From Phorcus lineatus (taxonomy: Eukaryota; Mollusca; Gastropoda; Trochida; Trochidae), in contig OV121081.1 of the NCBI GenBank assembly GCA_921293015.1, positions 70,139,022 through 70,203,021 on the forward strand: DNA of 64,000 bases. The letters are read 5' to 3'. Positions within the stretch are counted from its first letter, which is position 1. Each line of letters starts with the position of its first letter. Under the pieces are notes generated by a model. That model was not told where the DNA came from. It did not search any database and saw only the letters and a list, made by a program, of their open reading frames with translations. Both the position numbers and the translations under genes were made by a program. Below, piece after piece: positions 24,066-36,800 of this stretch.

Positions 24066-26899
24066 ATTTGAAAATAGTGACCAGGGGGAAGGAATTTTTA
24101 TTTTTTAATTTTGAATAATGATAACAAAGGAAAGTATATTTTTTTCAAGAGTAATTCTATTTGGAATAAGTGCCAAATTTAAGAAACAGAACCACACTAA
24201 TTCCTTCAGATAGGTCAAATAAGGATTTATATTAGCAACAATAATTACGTCATTCATCATTATAGTTCAAATAACAATAACAGTTGTAAAGCAAACAAAA
24301 AGGTGAAGTGTCTGTGCCAATGTTATAATGACTTTGTAGATAGATTACCTGTTTAATTTAAACTCTTATCGAGCGACATTTAAATCTAAGATTTGTTGTT
24401 AGCATGACTAACATGAAACATTAGCTTTGTAAGTTAATTTTATCCCTCAGACTGATATATTTCAACATTTATTTAGCTTGCTAACAGCTAAATTTTCATG
24501 AATTTTTATGTGTAAGGTTTTTTTTTGGGAGCTACTTTAGAAACTCATTTAAACTTAGCTCAACACAGATTCAGTAATAAAAGGCACTGTACACCAGTCC
24601 ATCCCTAGTATCATCTGCATCTCACCTGTACCTGGCTATGTATAGCTTAATGTTCGAGGAACTCTCCACTACAGGATATTACCTACTTGAATTACCTTAT
24701 ACATATTACCTTTATAACAACATAACTTTCTAACTTTAACATTATGAAATTTGAAATGGAAAACTTGATATGATCTGTAAGAATTACTGAAAATGGAGCG
24801 AGAGAACATTAGGATGACGTCACAAGTGTAATTTAACTCCCTTACAACTCTCCTCTCTCTTACAGTTTGGCTTGCTTTCTGATCTTACTTTAAAATATTA
24901 TCTTAAAATTTTAGAATTTTTGTCAGTCTAATGGATTGGGTTTGATTATTATCAAAGTCATGATAATATTTTGAATTGAATTAAGGAATTATTCTTTTGA
25001 AGTAAGATTTGAAATTTCAAAATTGAGGATATTTCATTTAATACTAGGCCAAAATATGTTATATACTATATTTAATCTTATGTCTAAATAAGTTTTTAAA
25101 ATGAAGATTATGCTTTAGATTAGGTAATGTATAAGTTATTTTTTAAGTATCTGCCAATTTAATAAATTGGTCTTTGGGATATATTTGTTAATATGCGTAT
25201 GCATTTTTTATCTGAAACATCAATACCTTATCTTAGAAATCAGAATGTTTTTATCATACTAAACTAACTATCTAAGATATGCAAGTATTGAGATGACTGA
25301 CTGCTGAATGTGTGCTAGCGCTTATCATTTCAGATGTGTCTTTGATTAATTTTAATCATTTGCTTTTAGAAAACATGTAAATGTTACCAAAAATGCAACC
25401 AAGTGACAAAGCTTTTGTTTAATTCTGCTGTCTCACAGTGCTGAGTTTCATGATTTCACGTAATTTCTTATTTTGTAAATGCATGTGAAATCATATCCAT
25501 TTTCATTCATATTTGCAATAAAAAGTACTATTATGCAAATTTTAATTATGTTCATAAATTCATGATGAATTGTTTTCTTTGCTGTTATGACTGATATGCA
25601 CCGGGAAATGTCCTGGGGCATGATAACCGTAAAGGTTATTCAAAGCATTGCAGGTGTTCCATATTGTTATTATATATTTTTAATGGGTCACCCATAACGT
25701 TATATGTAATCACATTCTAATGTTTTTGTAAATCATCAGAACATGATATTACCCATCTGTCCCATTTAATTGTTAACTATTTCCTCAAATCACCCAAAAT
25801 TACTCACTAGACATTTGATTGTTAAGATCATTAGGCATAATTCAAGAACAAATCTAAAACATGTGTAGTCCAATTCCAAAATCTTTCTTTCTTTGACAAA
25901 ATCATTGAAGAAAACCCTTTCAACTTGCTGAAAATTCAAAAGGAACCCCTTTAGTAGAATGATTTTACACATGCAAAGTTGCAATAGGATATAATGAACA
26001 ATTTTTTCTTCTGCGGAAATAAACCTACGTCTGTACAGATTTAAAACCAATTTTTTCAACGAAAGAAAAAATTATATCAGAAATCTCAAAATCAAATGCA
26101 GCATTTAGGTGCAGCATTTTTGGGCAATACATATAAAAATGATTAAAAAGATGTAAGAACAATAAAAAGAAAATGGAAGTGAAACAGGAGGAACCCCGTA
26201 TAAAAACTTGGTTGGCCAACGGTTAACTTTATGATCATATCTATCACAGCAAAATCAGTGGCATTTCAAGAGAGGTCAAGGGGTTGTAATCTATCCCCCA
26301 AACATCCTCCCCCTTTGAAAATTCCTTGACCTACCTCTGAAAACATTTATTCTGAATTTATAAACAATTCACATGTTTTAATCGAAAATTCATATTTTGT
26401 TAATGTCATCTGTATTAATGTATCTTCTTCAATTGAAAAAATAATTGAACCAATAGAATAAGAAAAATTTTAATCATCTTGTACTTTGTCTCACGTTTCA
26501 AACTTGTTTATATTAATTTTATCCATACAGCTCATCTCTCTCTTAAATGTCAATTAGAAAAGACCCATTTTATCTTAGTTTCAGTTGTCTTTATTAACTA
26601 TTTTTACACGGATGGTTTTACAAAACTTGCCATAATAATGACGTCTTAAAGCAGAAAAGAGAAGGTTGTGATGCTTTACCATACTGTTGTATCAAATATA
26701 AATTGATGATTAAAAACTTAAATACAGCTAATCTTTAAAAAACTATCCTTTTTAATCATTGTAAGATTTACCCATTTTCAACTTTTTTTACATTTCCAGA
26801 ATAGTGAATCATTGTTTTTATAGTACAAGCTTCACTTTCTGCAACAGTAAGAAACTTCATTTTGCATGGAGATCAGCACCCTTACCAGTTCTCACATAA
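24066..26899. other. intergenic; small foldback at 26270-26339
   Basis: A ~70-bp foldback has arms AGAGGTCAAGG and CCTTGACCTACCTCT. TGACGTCA, a full CRE palindrome, occurs at 24814-24821. Otherwise AT-rich with no gene. Confidence 0.35.
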
Positions 26900-27046
26900 T
26901 CTCTTATATACCTGGTGTGGGGTGGCGTATTCCATGATGAAGGGAGGCGAAAGCCTCTCGAAACGTTACAAAATAAAATTATGAAGCATTTCCTGAGTGT
27001 CCTTCTTCGTTTGGATGGCAACCCCCTCTCTTTCTCTTATATACCT
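26900..27046 (+). mobile_element. 119-bp retro-insertion with 14-bp target duplication and hammerhead-like core
   Basis: TCTCTTATATACCT occurs at 26900-26913 and again, perfectly, at 27033-27046, enclosing 26914-27032. The insert contains TGATGA (26935), a 7-bp stem closed by a GAAA tetraloop (26942-26959) and then GAAACGTTAC. This follows the CTGATGA-stem II-GAAAC layout of the hammerhead ribozymes carried by Penelope-like elements and metazoan retrozymes. The position corresponding to the essential first C reads A here, so this copy may be inactive. It has no coding capacity. Confidence 0.6.
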
Positions 27047-28912
27047 CTTGATCCCTTAGCTGTTTCATTGGCATAATCATCAAAATGGCAGCCCAGAATT
27101 CTGCTGTCAGCTGATTTGGACATGGAGGTGGAAAATGTCCCAGGGTAAGTTTTGTAAGAAGATTTCTTATTTGACTGTCAAGGTGCATGACACGGAAGAG
27201 CATCTACAGATAAGGTGACAACACAAGTCATGCCTTGAAGAATAAGTTATTCATGTTTAAAAGATTAACCAGGGTTCAAGTGAAGTTTTGATAGATGCCA
27301 AAGTGAATATTATTTCCTTGTCTTAAGCCTTGTTTTGGATAAAAAATGACACCATGATAGTGCACATGGCTTTCAAGTGGAATCCTTTTTGTAAGGCAAC
27401 TAACCTGAACTTATTTTTCTTCAAGAGCAAAAATTTGATCACTTAAAACAATCACTTCTGTCACGTCTACAAAGATTTTCATTTTCATTCCCATTTTACA
27501 GTTTAGGGTGACGCTGCTTATTGGCATCTGCCACTTCAGGCCCCAAATAAAATGCACCCCATCATGAGTGCGACATACCTGAAATCTAGTAATTGCAGTG
27601 CTGATACCTATGATGGACGCATTCTTCATTGATTTTATCACCTTTATGTTCTTTCTGTATTTGAAAACTAAGCATTAGCTATTTGGCTTTTGCGAAATGA
27701 CGTGGGTCAGTGTTTTGCACTTCCTCATTGAGGGCTAGAATGCATGCAGAAAATTGTTGCAAACAACAGGAGAAAGATTTCTATGAGTGATGAACTATTT
27801 GTCTGACTTGCATTACAATTTGCCTTGCAAAAATGGGCCTATATGGCTTTAATAATGTCATTAACTAATGATGGTATGTATGTCAACAATTAGAGTAGAA
27901 ACAGGTTTTGTAGTATGTTAGTTTGTTACTTTCTTTCAAAGCAAACTGACATTAACTGAGATTGATATTGCTCCTCTTGTCCTGAAAACCCTCCTCAACT
28001 TAATTCACTTAACCTGAAATAAAATGTGGGAATCTAATTGCGTGCTCATAACATTTTCCTTTCTTGTGTTTTGATGTTTCAAACCAAACTCGATGTTCAC
28101 AATTCATCTTCATTCAACAAAGGTGTGAAATGTTTTCTCAACACTCAATATGTGCGATTGATGGACGAGGACTGTGCTAGAGGTGAAGATGTGCCAGAAT
28201 GTAATGTATGGAGAGAGAGGAATCAGCCCCTACGGAGTGCTGCATCTCCCACCACACAGTCATGGTCTTCGTTGGTAAAAATGTTCCGATAATACAATAT
28301 TTTATCTAGCCTCATACATCATAACGTCAATAGACACTGATAAATTCATGAGAGCCTTGGAGAGAAGGCCATGTTTCTCAGGGGTATAGAATGTCCACTC
28401 AATACCTCCAATAACATTGAGTAACCTCATCCTCTCTCCATCAGTGTTCACCGCTATCAAATTTTCATCACATGTTTTATGGCTTGACAATACCAATAAT
28501 CTTATTCAAGTGGTATATCTAAGTAAGATTATTACTTAAGAACAAATACCATGTTTTCTCAAGAGGTTTCATTTAGATCTGCAAACATCAAGATTTTGAT
28601 GGTTAGTAATAGTGGACAATTACTGTGTATTTTTATCAAATACTTTTTATATCATAATAAAAAGGTCTTGATACAATGAGTTAAATGAATGTGTAATTAG
28701 AGTATTTTCTTGCATCTGGATAACCGTTTTCATGAAGATTTGACATATCATGTATACATCATCTTGTCATCCATAGCAGGATCTGACAATGACACCTCAA
28801 AATTAAATGCATATTGCATTCATTTGTATAAATGAAGATTTGTAATAGACATCTCTACAGATGTTTCATTGTAAATTCTCTCAATTGTATACTGCATTAT
28901 TCAAATAAACTC
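27047..28912. other. intergenic with minus-strand frames of unknown status
   Basis: Minus-strand frames at 27641-27411 (76 codons) and 28496-28302 (64 codons) have less AT-rich, codon-like sequence. A CTAGATTTCAG acceptor-like site precedes part of the first on that strand. I recognise no domain and cannot join them into a gene model. They may be chance, a pseudogene or exons of an unknown gene. Confidence 0.2.
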
Positions 28913-28913
28913 A

Positions 28914-30059
28914 GGGGCAAAAGAAACTTTACCAAAATATTTTCTGTTTTAAAAAGTTGAAACTAGCTTTTTAAATGGAATTTTTATTATCAAACTATGT
29001 CACAAGAACGCAACTTCATAATTACCGAGAAAAAAATCATGTTTCTTACCAAATATGGAGTTTGTCATACGTTTTCGAGCAAAATGAAATGCACATGCAT
29101 CACGTTCATATGGCACCGAACGGTATAAAAACTACAAATCTGCATGCTTTAGACCTCAGTCGTAACGAATACAACAAGTGACATGCCGAGATTTACCACA
29201 GAGGAACGAGAGAGTGTGATTGGTATGTTGCAGTTGTGCGCACGTCACGCCCACGTTGCTCGTATCTTCAACTGCACCCGCACTACGATAACCAGACTGC
29301 ACACAAGTATGGTACAGACAGGCGGAACCCAGGACCAGCCAAGAAGTGGAAGACCAAGGGTCACAACCGCAAATGACGACCGCTATATCCGCACGATTCA
29401 CCTACGCAATTGTTTCGTCACAGTGACGTCATCAGCAGCAACAGCGTTACACCGTGTTATCAGCAGAAGGACAGTGGCCAGACGTCTTCATGGACATGGC
29501 ATTCGAGCGTACCGGCCCTTCCGTGGGATGATGCTGAGCCGTCGTGACCGACGTAACCGTCACTAGTGGGCAAGAATGGTACAGCGCTGGCAGAACAGGA
29601 GCTGGCAAAGAATTTTGTTTACAGATGAAAGCAGATTCCAGCTACACATAGCTGATGGCCGAGTGCGTGTTTATCGTCGGAGAGGAGAGAGAGTGGCCCC
29701 GTGTTGTGTCCAGGAGGTTGTGCCATTCGGCGGTGGTGGCGTCATGGTTTGGGGTGGAATGTGCAGGAACCATACAAAAGAACTTTCTTGACCATTCTTT
29801 GAATGCCCAAGGCTACATCGACACCGTTTTACGTCCTGTGGTGCTCCCTTACCTCCTGAGAAATCCAAGAGTAATCCTCCAACAAGACAATGCTCGCCCC
29901 CAAACAGTCAGAGTCACCAGAGACTTCCTAACGACAAACAACGTCAACCTTTTGCAATGGCCAGCGAGATCACCAGATTTATCACCAGTCGAACACTTGT
30001 GGGATCATTTGGACAGGCAAATTTTAGAATTTGAAACTGTAAAACTTCAGAAGGCATAA
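28914..30059 (+). mobile_element. Tc1-like transposon, 3'-truncated and broken
   Basis: Contains a decayed Tc1 transposase (29183 to ~30030). CAGGGGCAAAAGAAAC at 28914 is a plausible left terminus by its similarity to Tc1 ends, but no matching right terminus exists downstream and no TA duplication can be shown. TATAAAA at 29124-29130 lies ~59 bp before the transposase ATG and could be its promoter. The right end is lost after the DDE domain. Confidence 0.75.
29183..30059 (+). pseudogene. Tc1-family transposase (DD34E) with nonsense mutation and frameshift
   Basis: The N-terminal half is a helix-turn-helix DNA-binding region (MPRFTTEERESVIGML..., then the GRPRVTT hook between the two HTH motifs). 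The catalytic domain shows all three acidic residues: D in FTDESRF (~29620), D in QQDNARPQ (~29887) and E in PVEHLWD, with 34 residues between the second and third, i.e. DD34E typical of Tc1. An in-frame TAG at 29564-29566 interrupts it, and a frame change near 29765-29790 separates VMVWGGM from LNAQGYID. After HLDRQ the sequence leaves the family (ILEFETVKLQKA, stop), so the usual C-terminal ~50 residues are lost. It cannot make active transposase as it stands. Confidence 0.9.
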
Positions 30060-33000
30060 CGTTAGGTCATCACGTTTGTATGTTAACTTTACAAAGAAAT
30101 GATAACTGAGGAGATAAACAAGAAATAGACAAAGTTTTAAGATGGAACAAGGACCTGAGAAAATGCCGTATATGTTACATAAGCTAATACTCATCAGGAG
30201 TTTATTTACTTTTTACTAATTAGAATTATTTTTCAGAACAGCATAAAATGTTTTAAAATGACTCTTTTACCTACATATTCAATGAAAAAGAAACATCTGT
30301 CACAAAAAAGCAATTAAATTGTCAACAAAGACTGTGTGAAACGTTAAACAGCACATGTTGCCTTTAACGTGATTAATTCTGTGTCTGTACCAGCACTTAC
30401 CATATAATGTTGACACATAATCGCTCTTTGACATTGTTATACAATTGCTTTTTCTCAACCAGTTAGAAGGGCTATCTCCATTGGTTATGTCATCCTGGGT
30501 ATTGTAAGAGCTGTCAGCAGGAGTCAGCTCTCTAGTCTACTGATTCCATTTCAGGGACAGCAAGGGTAATTAGATTGTCATTCTCAAGTAGATGAAGGTT
30601 TCATATAACACAATTTAGAAAAGTTTACTGACTGCACTGTATGCAAAAATGCTAGAGGTAGTTAAGAAAATTTAATTCTAAATGAAAGGAAACTACAGGA
30701 AGAGCGATGTTTGTCTGTGAGCTTTACATTTGATGTTGGCTTGTGAACGTTGATCTCGTCTCCAGTGAAGGTTGATCGTGTTTTGCATCTTGTTATAAGT
30801 CTGCATTGAGACTTCTTGTCTCCTGAAAGTACCATCAGACCGTCAGAGCACCTCAGACCCCCAAGTCTCCAGAACCTGGCTTACACTTATAATGTAACTT
30901 CAAACAATTCCCCAATTAACTTACTCTCACTGCTACCTATCTCTCTAGGAAACTAGCTTGAAAACCTTTTAGTTAATATTTTAAGTAAACAAAAAGTTAA
31001 AGGATTCCATTAGCAGAGCTGTACAAAACATCCTTTACATCTCAATTTCACTTCTTTCAAACAAAGCTAGGGTTGTAATTTAACAAGATAACTGTGGTTG
31101 AAGACAGTTTTGTCTTCGTCACTTAGTTCTTAACAATAGTTGTGTTATCTACAGGCTTTAAGAAAATAAATAGGTTAGAATATCAATTATAATATGTACT
31201 TTCAGACCAATTATAAAAATGATTTACCAAAGGAATCTGCCCCTTAATGGTTATAAAATATGCTACAGTTGCCACATACAGGCATTTTTAGAAACAATTT
31301 ACCCTTTTTAAATTTTACTTGAGAATTCAACCAAGAAGGTCATATTTGTGGTCTTTTTTCCAAATTTTTAATTCAAAATTCTTTATTTTAGAGATATAAA
31401 ACATGATAAAAACATTGTCTTCATATAATTGTCAATACTTCATAACAATTAAGTCTGACCACATTTGGCTTTTTTACATCTTTTCTATCACCTACCCACA
31501 ACCAATGGATAATAAGGTACCCCTCACATGATTTCTCTTGTGTAATGCAATGCTTTTGATTATCAGGCATGAAAGTCACCAAAGTCACCAAAAAGAAACC
31601 AAAATCTTTCAACTCTTGTCTCAGAATCTTGCAATAACCTTTCTGATCCTCAGACAATCCAAGCACTGAGTGGGTCACATAACCAATAATAAACCATACC
31701 CTTTGTTTCTTTACTGAGTCATGCACAGGATCATACAACATCATGATGTGTGAGATTAACATGGACTGGTAACATATTTCATATGACAAATGTCAAAGAA
31801 AATTAATTATCATTATATGACCTAAAATGAATTGATTTTAGTGCTGTTTTCCGGATTATTTCCCTCGCATCACAGTGGTTTGTATTTATTTGAAGAAAAG
31901 GCCTGCTTTACCAACATTCCAGTGAATAAGATGAAGCCTGTAGGCAATGAACACACTGTATATAACATCAGTATTGTACCATAACCTGAGATTCTTTGCA
32001 GGAGATACTTTAAACAGCTAAGCCCCTGGTTTGCTAGGAACCTTGGACATCTAATGTCCATCAGGCCAATAAGCAAAAAGAAATAAGTATCATGTTAATT
32101 TTACACCATAACATCTTTCCAACCCATTCTGTAGTGTTAAATCTAAGGCATCGACAGTACAATCACATTTACACCAACAGTTGATTTAACTGCAACACTT
32201 TAACCCGTTCTCTCTGTAAAACAAGACATATTGATTCAACAAGAACTGTGGAGCTAAAGTAGGAAGGCTCCCATTCTGTTAGAGAAGTGAGGTAATTGTG
32301 AAGGAAAGGTTTGAAGTGACCTATACAACAGAATAGATCCAAGGTCCTTCAAGATCAAGGAAGAAGTTACTGGTTTGATGTTAGCCACAAACTCCTTTGT
32401 ATCACATGGTCGCTGGAGTAATGAGTAGGGATATGTTACGATCTAAAACCGTGATGGAAAAATTGGCAAGTCATGTAATAACAAAGTTTGGTAAGAACTT
32501 TCTCTGGTCTAAATGGGGAGACCTGCATGTTTCCTCTTGGAAAGGAATCTCTCAAGTAAACAGTCTGGTTAAATGGACTGTTGCAGCTTTTTCAAGACAA
32601 TAGTATTGAATGTATTGAGTCAAAAACAAACGTCTTGAATTCCTATGCATCCCAACATAGACTTTATACTTAACATAATGTCCCTATAATGGATTGTAAG
32701 AATATCTAAATTTGTCTAATAGAAAAAATCAAAACTAGCACAAAATGAGTCTACCATGTTCAAAGTGAAAATTCCAAACAACATTTATGTAATAGCCAAT
32801 CCTAGTGAAACATCTAATCTAGAAGTTGCTGCTGAAATATCTCATCTGTAAATTGTCAATATAACATGTTAAAATATAGTCTGATGAAGCCGATTTAGGT
32901 GTACTTGGATGCTAGTGTTTTATATCTACATATGTACAAATCATGTTGAGATTTACAAAACTAGTATTCAATCCTCTTTGGTTGTAATTAAACAGCATTA

Positions 33001-33306
33001 CATTAAGGGATATTGTCATCATGAAATTCAATAAATGTTATTGAAATATATCTTTTTCATTTTGTTATTGTCCTAGTTGGCAATATTTCTGTGCAGGAAT
33101 TGTTCTTGTAGTTTCAATCCCCTCCAGAAATTCATCCACTATCACAGCTTGAAGAACACTCCCCTCAGCTTATTTGGAATCCTAAGCTTTGTGCACTGAC
33201 GTGTTGTCAAGTTTTCTTTGTAAGAAGTATGGTACATTGTATCAAACATGTCCGAAAGCATACATATGCTGAGATTGCAACTTTGATGCTTATATAAAAA
33301 CAATCT
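30060..33306. other. intergenic, no recognisable gene
   Basis: AT-rich. A 122-codon minus-strand frame at 31789-31421 has no recognisable domain and is within chance expectation for this base composition. 30700-30900 is somewhat less AT-rich. Confidence 0.4.
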
Positions 33307-33800
33307 TTAAAGGGTTATAGAGTATGTTGTTGGAGTCAAATATGTCAAACTTCATGAATGGTGTTGTTTCACGGACAAGTAGTGGTTGTTTCTAAAAAAA
33401 CAACAACTCAATGCTTGTCAGTTAGCGTAGTGAAATAAACAGGAAAATGGACGGGTTTTATGATCGAAAAACGGACAATGGCGCGTGTCAATTAATCAAA
33501 TGTAACTTTGGAAACCTATTCAAAGCAGACACAGCAAGTAATACAGGTTGTTTTTGCTTAGTAGGTCATTAAACTAATCATTGGGATGTTGAATTTTGAC
33601 TTAATCATATTTTTATGGTCGTTTTTATGTATGATCAAAAAAAGGAAATGTCATAATTTTGGCATTTGAAAGATAAAGATGTAACTTTAGATAGGTGATT
33701 TGAACCGATACAGGTCATATGATATTTTGGCTAGATGTTAGCCACATACAAAATTCATGAAACATACTCTGTGTCACATTAACATTCCTTATAAAGGGCA
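33307..33800 (-). mobile_element. MITE, AGAGCCACTC/TTAA family, diverged copy 2
   Basis: On the minus strand this resembles copy 1: it begins TTTAAAGGG followed by GTTGTTGGAGTCA and AATGGTGTTGTTT, then TATGATCGAAAAACGGACAA with TGGCGCGTGTCA, matching the family core (CGGACAGTGGCGCGCG). The far end, with CATGAAACATACTCTGTG, is a weak match to the family terminus. Boundaries are approximate. Confidence 0.5.
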
Positions 33801-36800
33801 GGTTTCAATATCTAAAGTTAGATGCGCCAATTCCAATTACCTGCTTTCCATCATGTAATTTAGATTTGTTTCTGTAATTTCATTACCTTTTACACTTCCT
33901 GGAGCTAAACTACAATGAGAAGGATGATACCCCAGCCAGCTACCAGCAACCAAATTTTGATGTCAGAACAACATTATAGTTTCCGGACATTGAAATTTGG
34001 TCTGTTTTTGGTGTTGTTTAAACCTAAAACTGACAAATGATCATTATCAATTACCACCAATAAGTTATGGATTGTTCTTAAAGAATATAATGGAAAATGC
34101 AAAAATGAAGGGTTATCATTGACATTTAACAAGGTTATTTATATTGGATTAAAATGAATAATTGTTCATTCCTGTAAAGTTTGAAATAAGGAGGAAACAG
34201 TCGTTAGATCTTATTAAAGTTAACTTCATATCTGGTATTTTTTAACAATATGTTTTTTAGTTATCTTCACAACTTACATCAAAAGTTTTCAATTTGAATA
34301 ATGCCAGAAGTTCTTACAAAACGGTACATGCGCTCTTCTAACAAAATGTTTTTGGTGACATTCTGCTCTAAATTGTTGCAATGTCACATAAACATTGTAT
34401 CTTAAAGAGTAAAGTAATCACCATCAAATGGATAATTCATCTATCACCACCTATCTCTTGATGTTAGAGCTGAACTAACAGCAGAGTCTCCTACATAAGA
34501 TGAATAGAACACATAAAACCCAAGTGCTATCCTAACATGAACAAGTTTAAAGCCCAGACGTCAATTTTCAACGTTGATACAAAGTAATGGCTTTCAAACC
34601 ATTGAACCAACATTATGATGATGTCAGATTTTAACTGCGCCACAAACTTTAAATCCAATCATAATACGAAATTATTTCAATTTGGATTTATATAAACAAT
34701 GTAGTTTCAACGTTAATACAACATCAAAGTTTATCTAAGGCTGACATGATCGGCGGGACACATCACCTTCAATTCTCCTACAGTACAAGCATGGTAAGCT
34801 AAGAGTAAGTCTAATCATCCATTATGTTCCTTAGAGGGCATCACCTTATCACTCTTTTATCTGCACATCAGTTATCGCATTTGATATATATCAATAAAAG
34901 TTATGAAAATATAGTCTTGATATCAGAAGAGACATCATGTTAATGACATCAACCAATGATATAACATTGCTTAACCCTTGTACGACATATAATGTACCGG
35001 CAGGTTTTTCCCTCTTATACATGAATAAAGTTATCTTATTGAATCAGTTTTTTGTATACTAAAATCAATCATATATACACATGGAAAATGTAACAAACTT
35101 TATCTATCTTTATTTTGTTCAACTGTACATAATCTTAATCTTGCATACCCCTTTCTCAACCATATCGCATCTGTCAAAAATATTCCCCCACATTTGTCAT
35201 TATAAATCTTCATGATGCATTTCTGGATTTGGATATAAGAATTAAAGATTCACCTTTTTTTAATTATGCTTATATAAGTTAAAACTACTGGGTTGTCTAA
35301 TCATTGATAAATTATGTAGTTTTTTACAAAATCATTCAAAACATTTCACTTGCAATATAACAATTGTATTTCCCAAAAAAACATTGTTATAATAAAGAAA
35401 TTCTGGACACACACCCTAAAATGATAAAAATAATAATTGGTTTTGTTCAATTTTCTTGTCAGAATCATTTAAAAATGTCAATATGCTTTGAAAACAGTTG
35501 AGTTACAGTTGAGATGAATTTGGGCAAAATATGTAGTGAATCTTTGGTGCCATCTGTGCCATAAACTGTCTAAGAACCCATGTTATTGAGTGTAATTTCC
35601 TCCATAAGTCGTATAAGCGTTAATGATTTTAAAGCATGGAGGAAACAGCATTGTGCAAATTCTACTGTCGAGCCAGTATCACACACAAGTGATATTCCAT
35701 GTAGACACTGCATTTGATGATAAAAATGAATACATACAGAAAAAAGACTTATAATCATAATTGATTGAAGATATTTGCACCTATATAAATTTATCTTAAA
35801 GTCTTAAACATATCATATTAATTAAATCTTAATATTTGGCGCTTAATTGTTTAGTCAGGAGGGATTGCTAGACATTCCATCAGACTCCACAAGACCCAAG
35901 CACGATATGAGACATCAGCAAATCATCAACTAATTCAAGTTGGTCATCTCAAACTCAGTTTAATGGACCTGTGCATGCAAGTGTCTACATCTCGGAACAA
36001 GGAGTCATTACTGATCACCCACACCTTGAGAGCCAAGCTTTAAGTCTAATCAAGCAGCCAGACAGTTCCCGGGACTGTTGAGGTCAATGACTATACACTC
36101 TAAATGGACCAATGCCAAACAGGAGACCAAAAACCACACTTGCCTCATCACAATCGCCTTTATTCATGAGTGTCACATTATTTCCAAAACCTTCCGCTCA
36201 AGCAAGTGAAAAAGGCATACTGCGTTCGTTGATGAATTATTCACTTCCACAATTTATTGTTCATTTTCTTTCAGTTACTGAACAAAATTGTAGATTGCAT
36301 GTCAAGTTGCTTCCACTTCATTATATAACTCAATGATAAATACAGAACCATTTCTCCTTATATTGATCAAGTTTCATTTGAAAGTCAGACTTTGAAACTG
36401 AGACTTTGAACATTCATAATCAATTTCTTATACAGTATTGCCAGGAGCAACAACCAAACAAACTTTCCTGAATTTGATTCCATAGAATCCTTAGTTCTGT
36501 AATTTCTATGAAAGAAAAACAAGATGTTTTGCATATGACTATAGGCAGTTGTAAAAAAATTAATAAACTTATCACATTTACAATTACAAATGATTTTGAT
36601 ATTTTTGCTGATTGTATTTCTGTCAGGGATAGTTTTGGAGATAAAAGTTATGCATGTCAAAATAAGGAGAAAATTTCATAATCCAAACTTAACTAATAAA
36701 TTTTATCTAAATTAATATTCTATAGTTAACTCTAGTTAGTGATAAATTGCCACTTTGACATCAGTGAGAACACATTCATCCATCACTTCTGTGAATAACA

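Noticed and set aside
31421-31789. 122-codon minus-strand frame
   Set aside because: No recognisable motif, no splice context and no neighbouring exon. Length is within chance expectation for the window.
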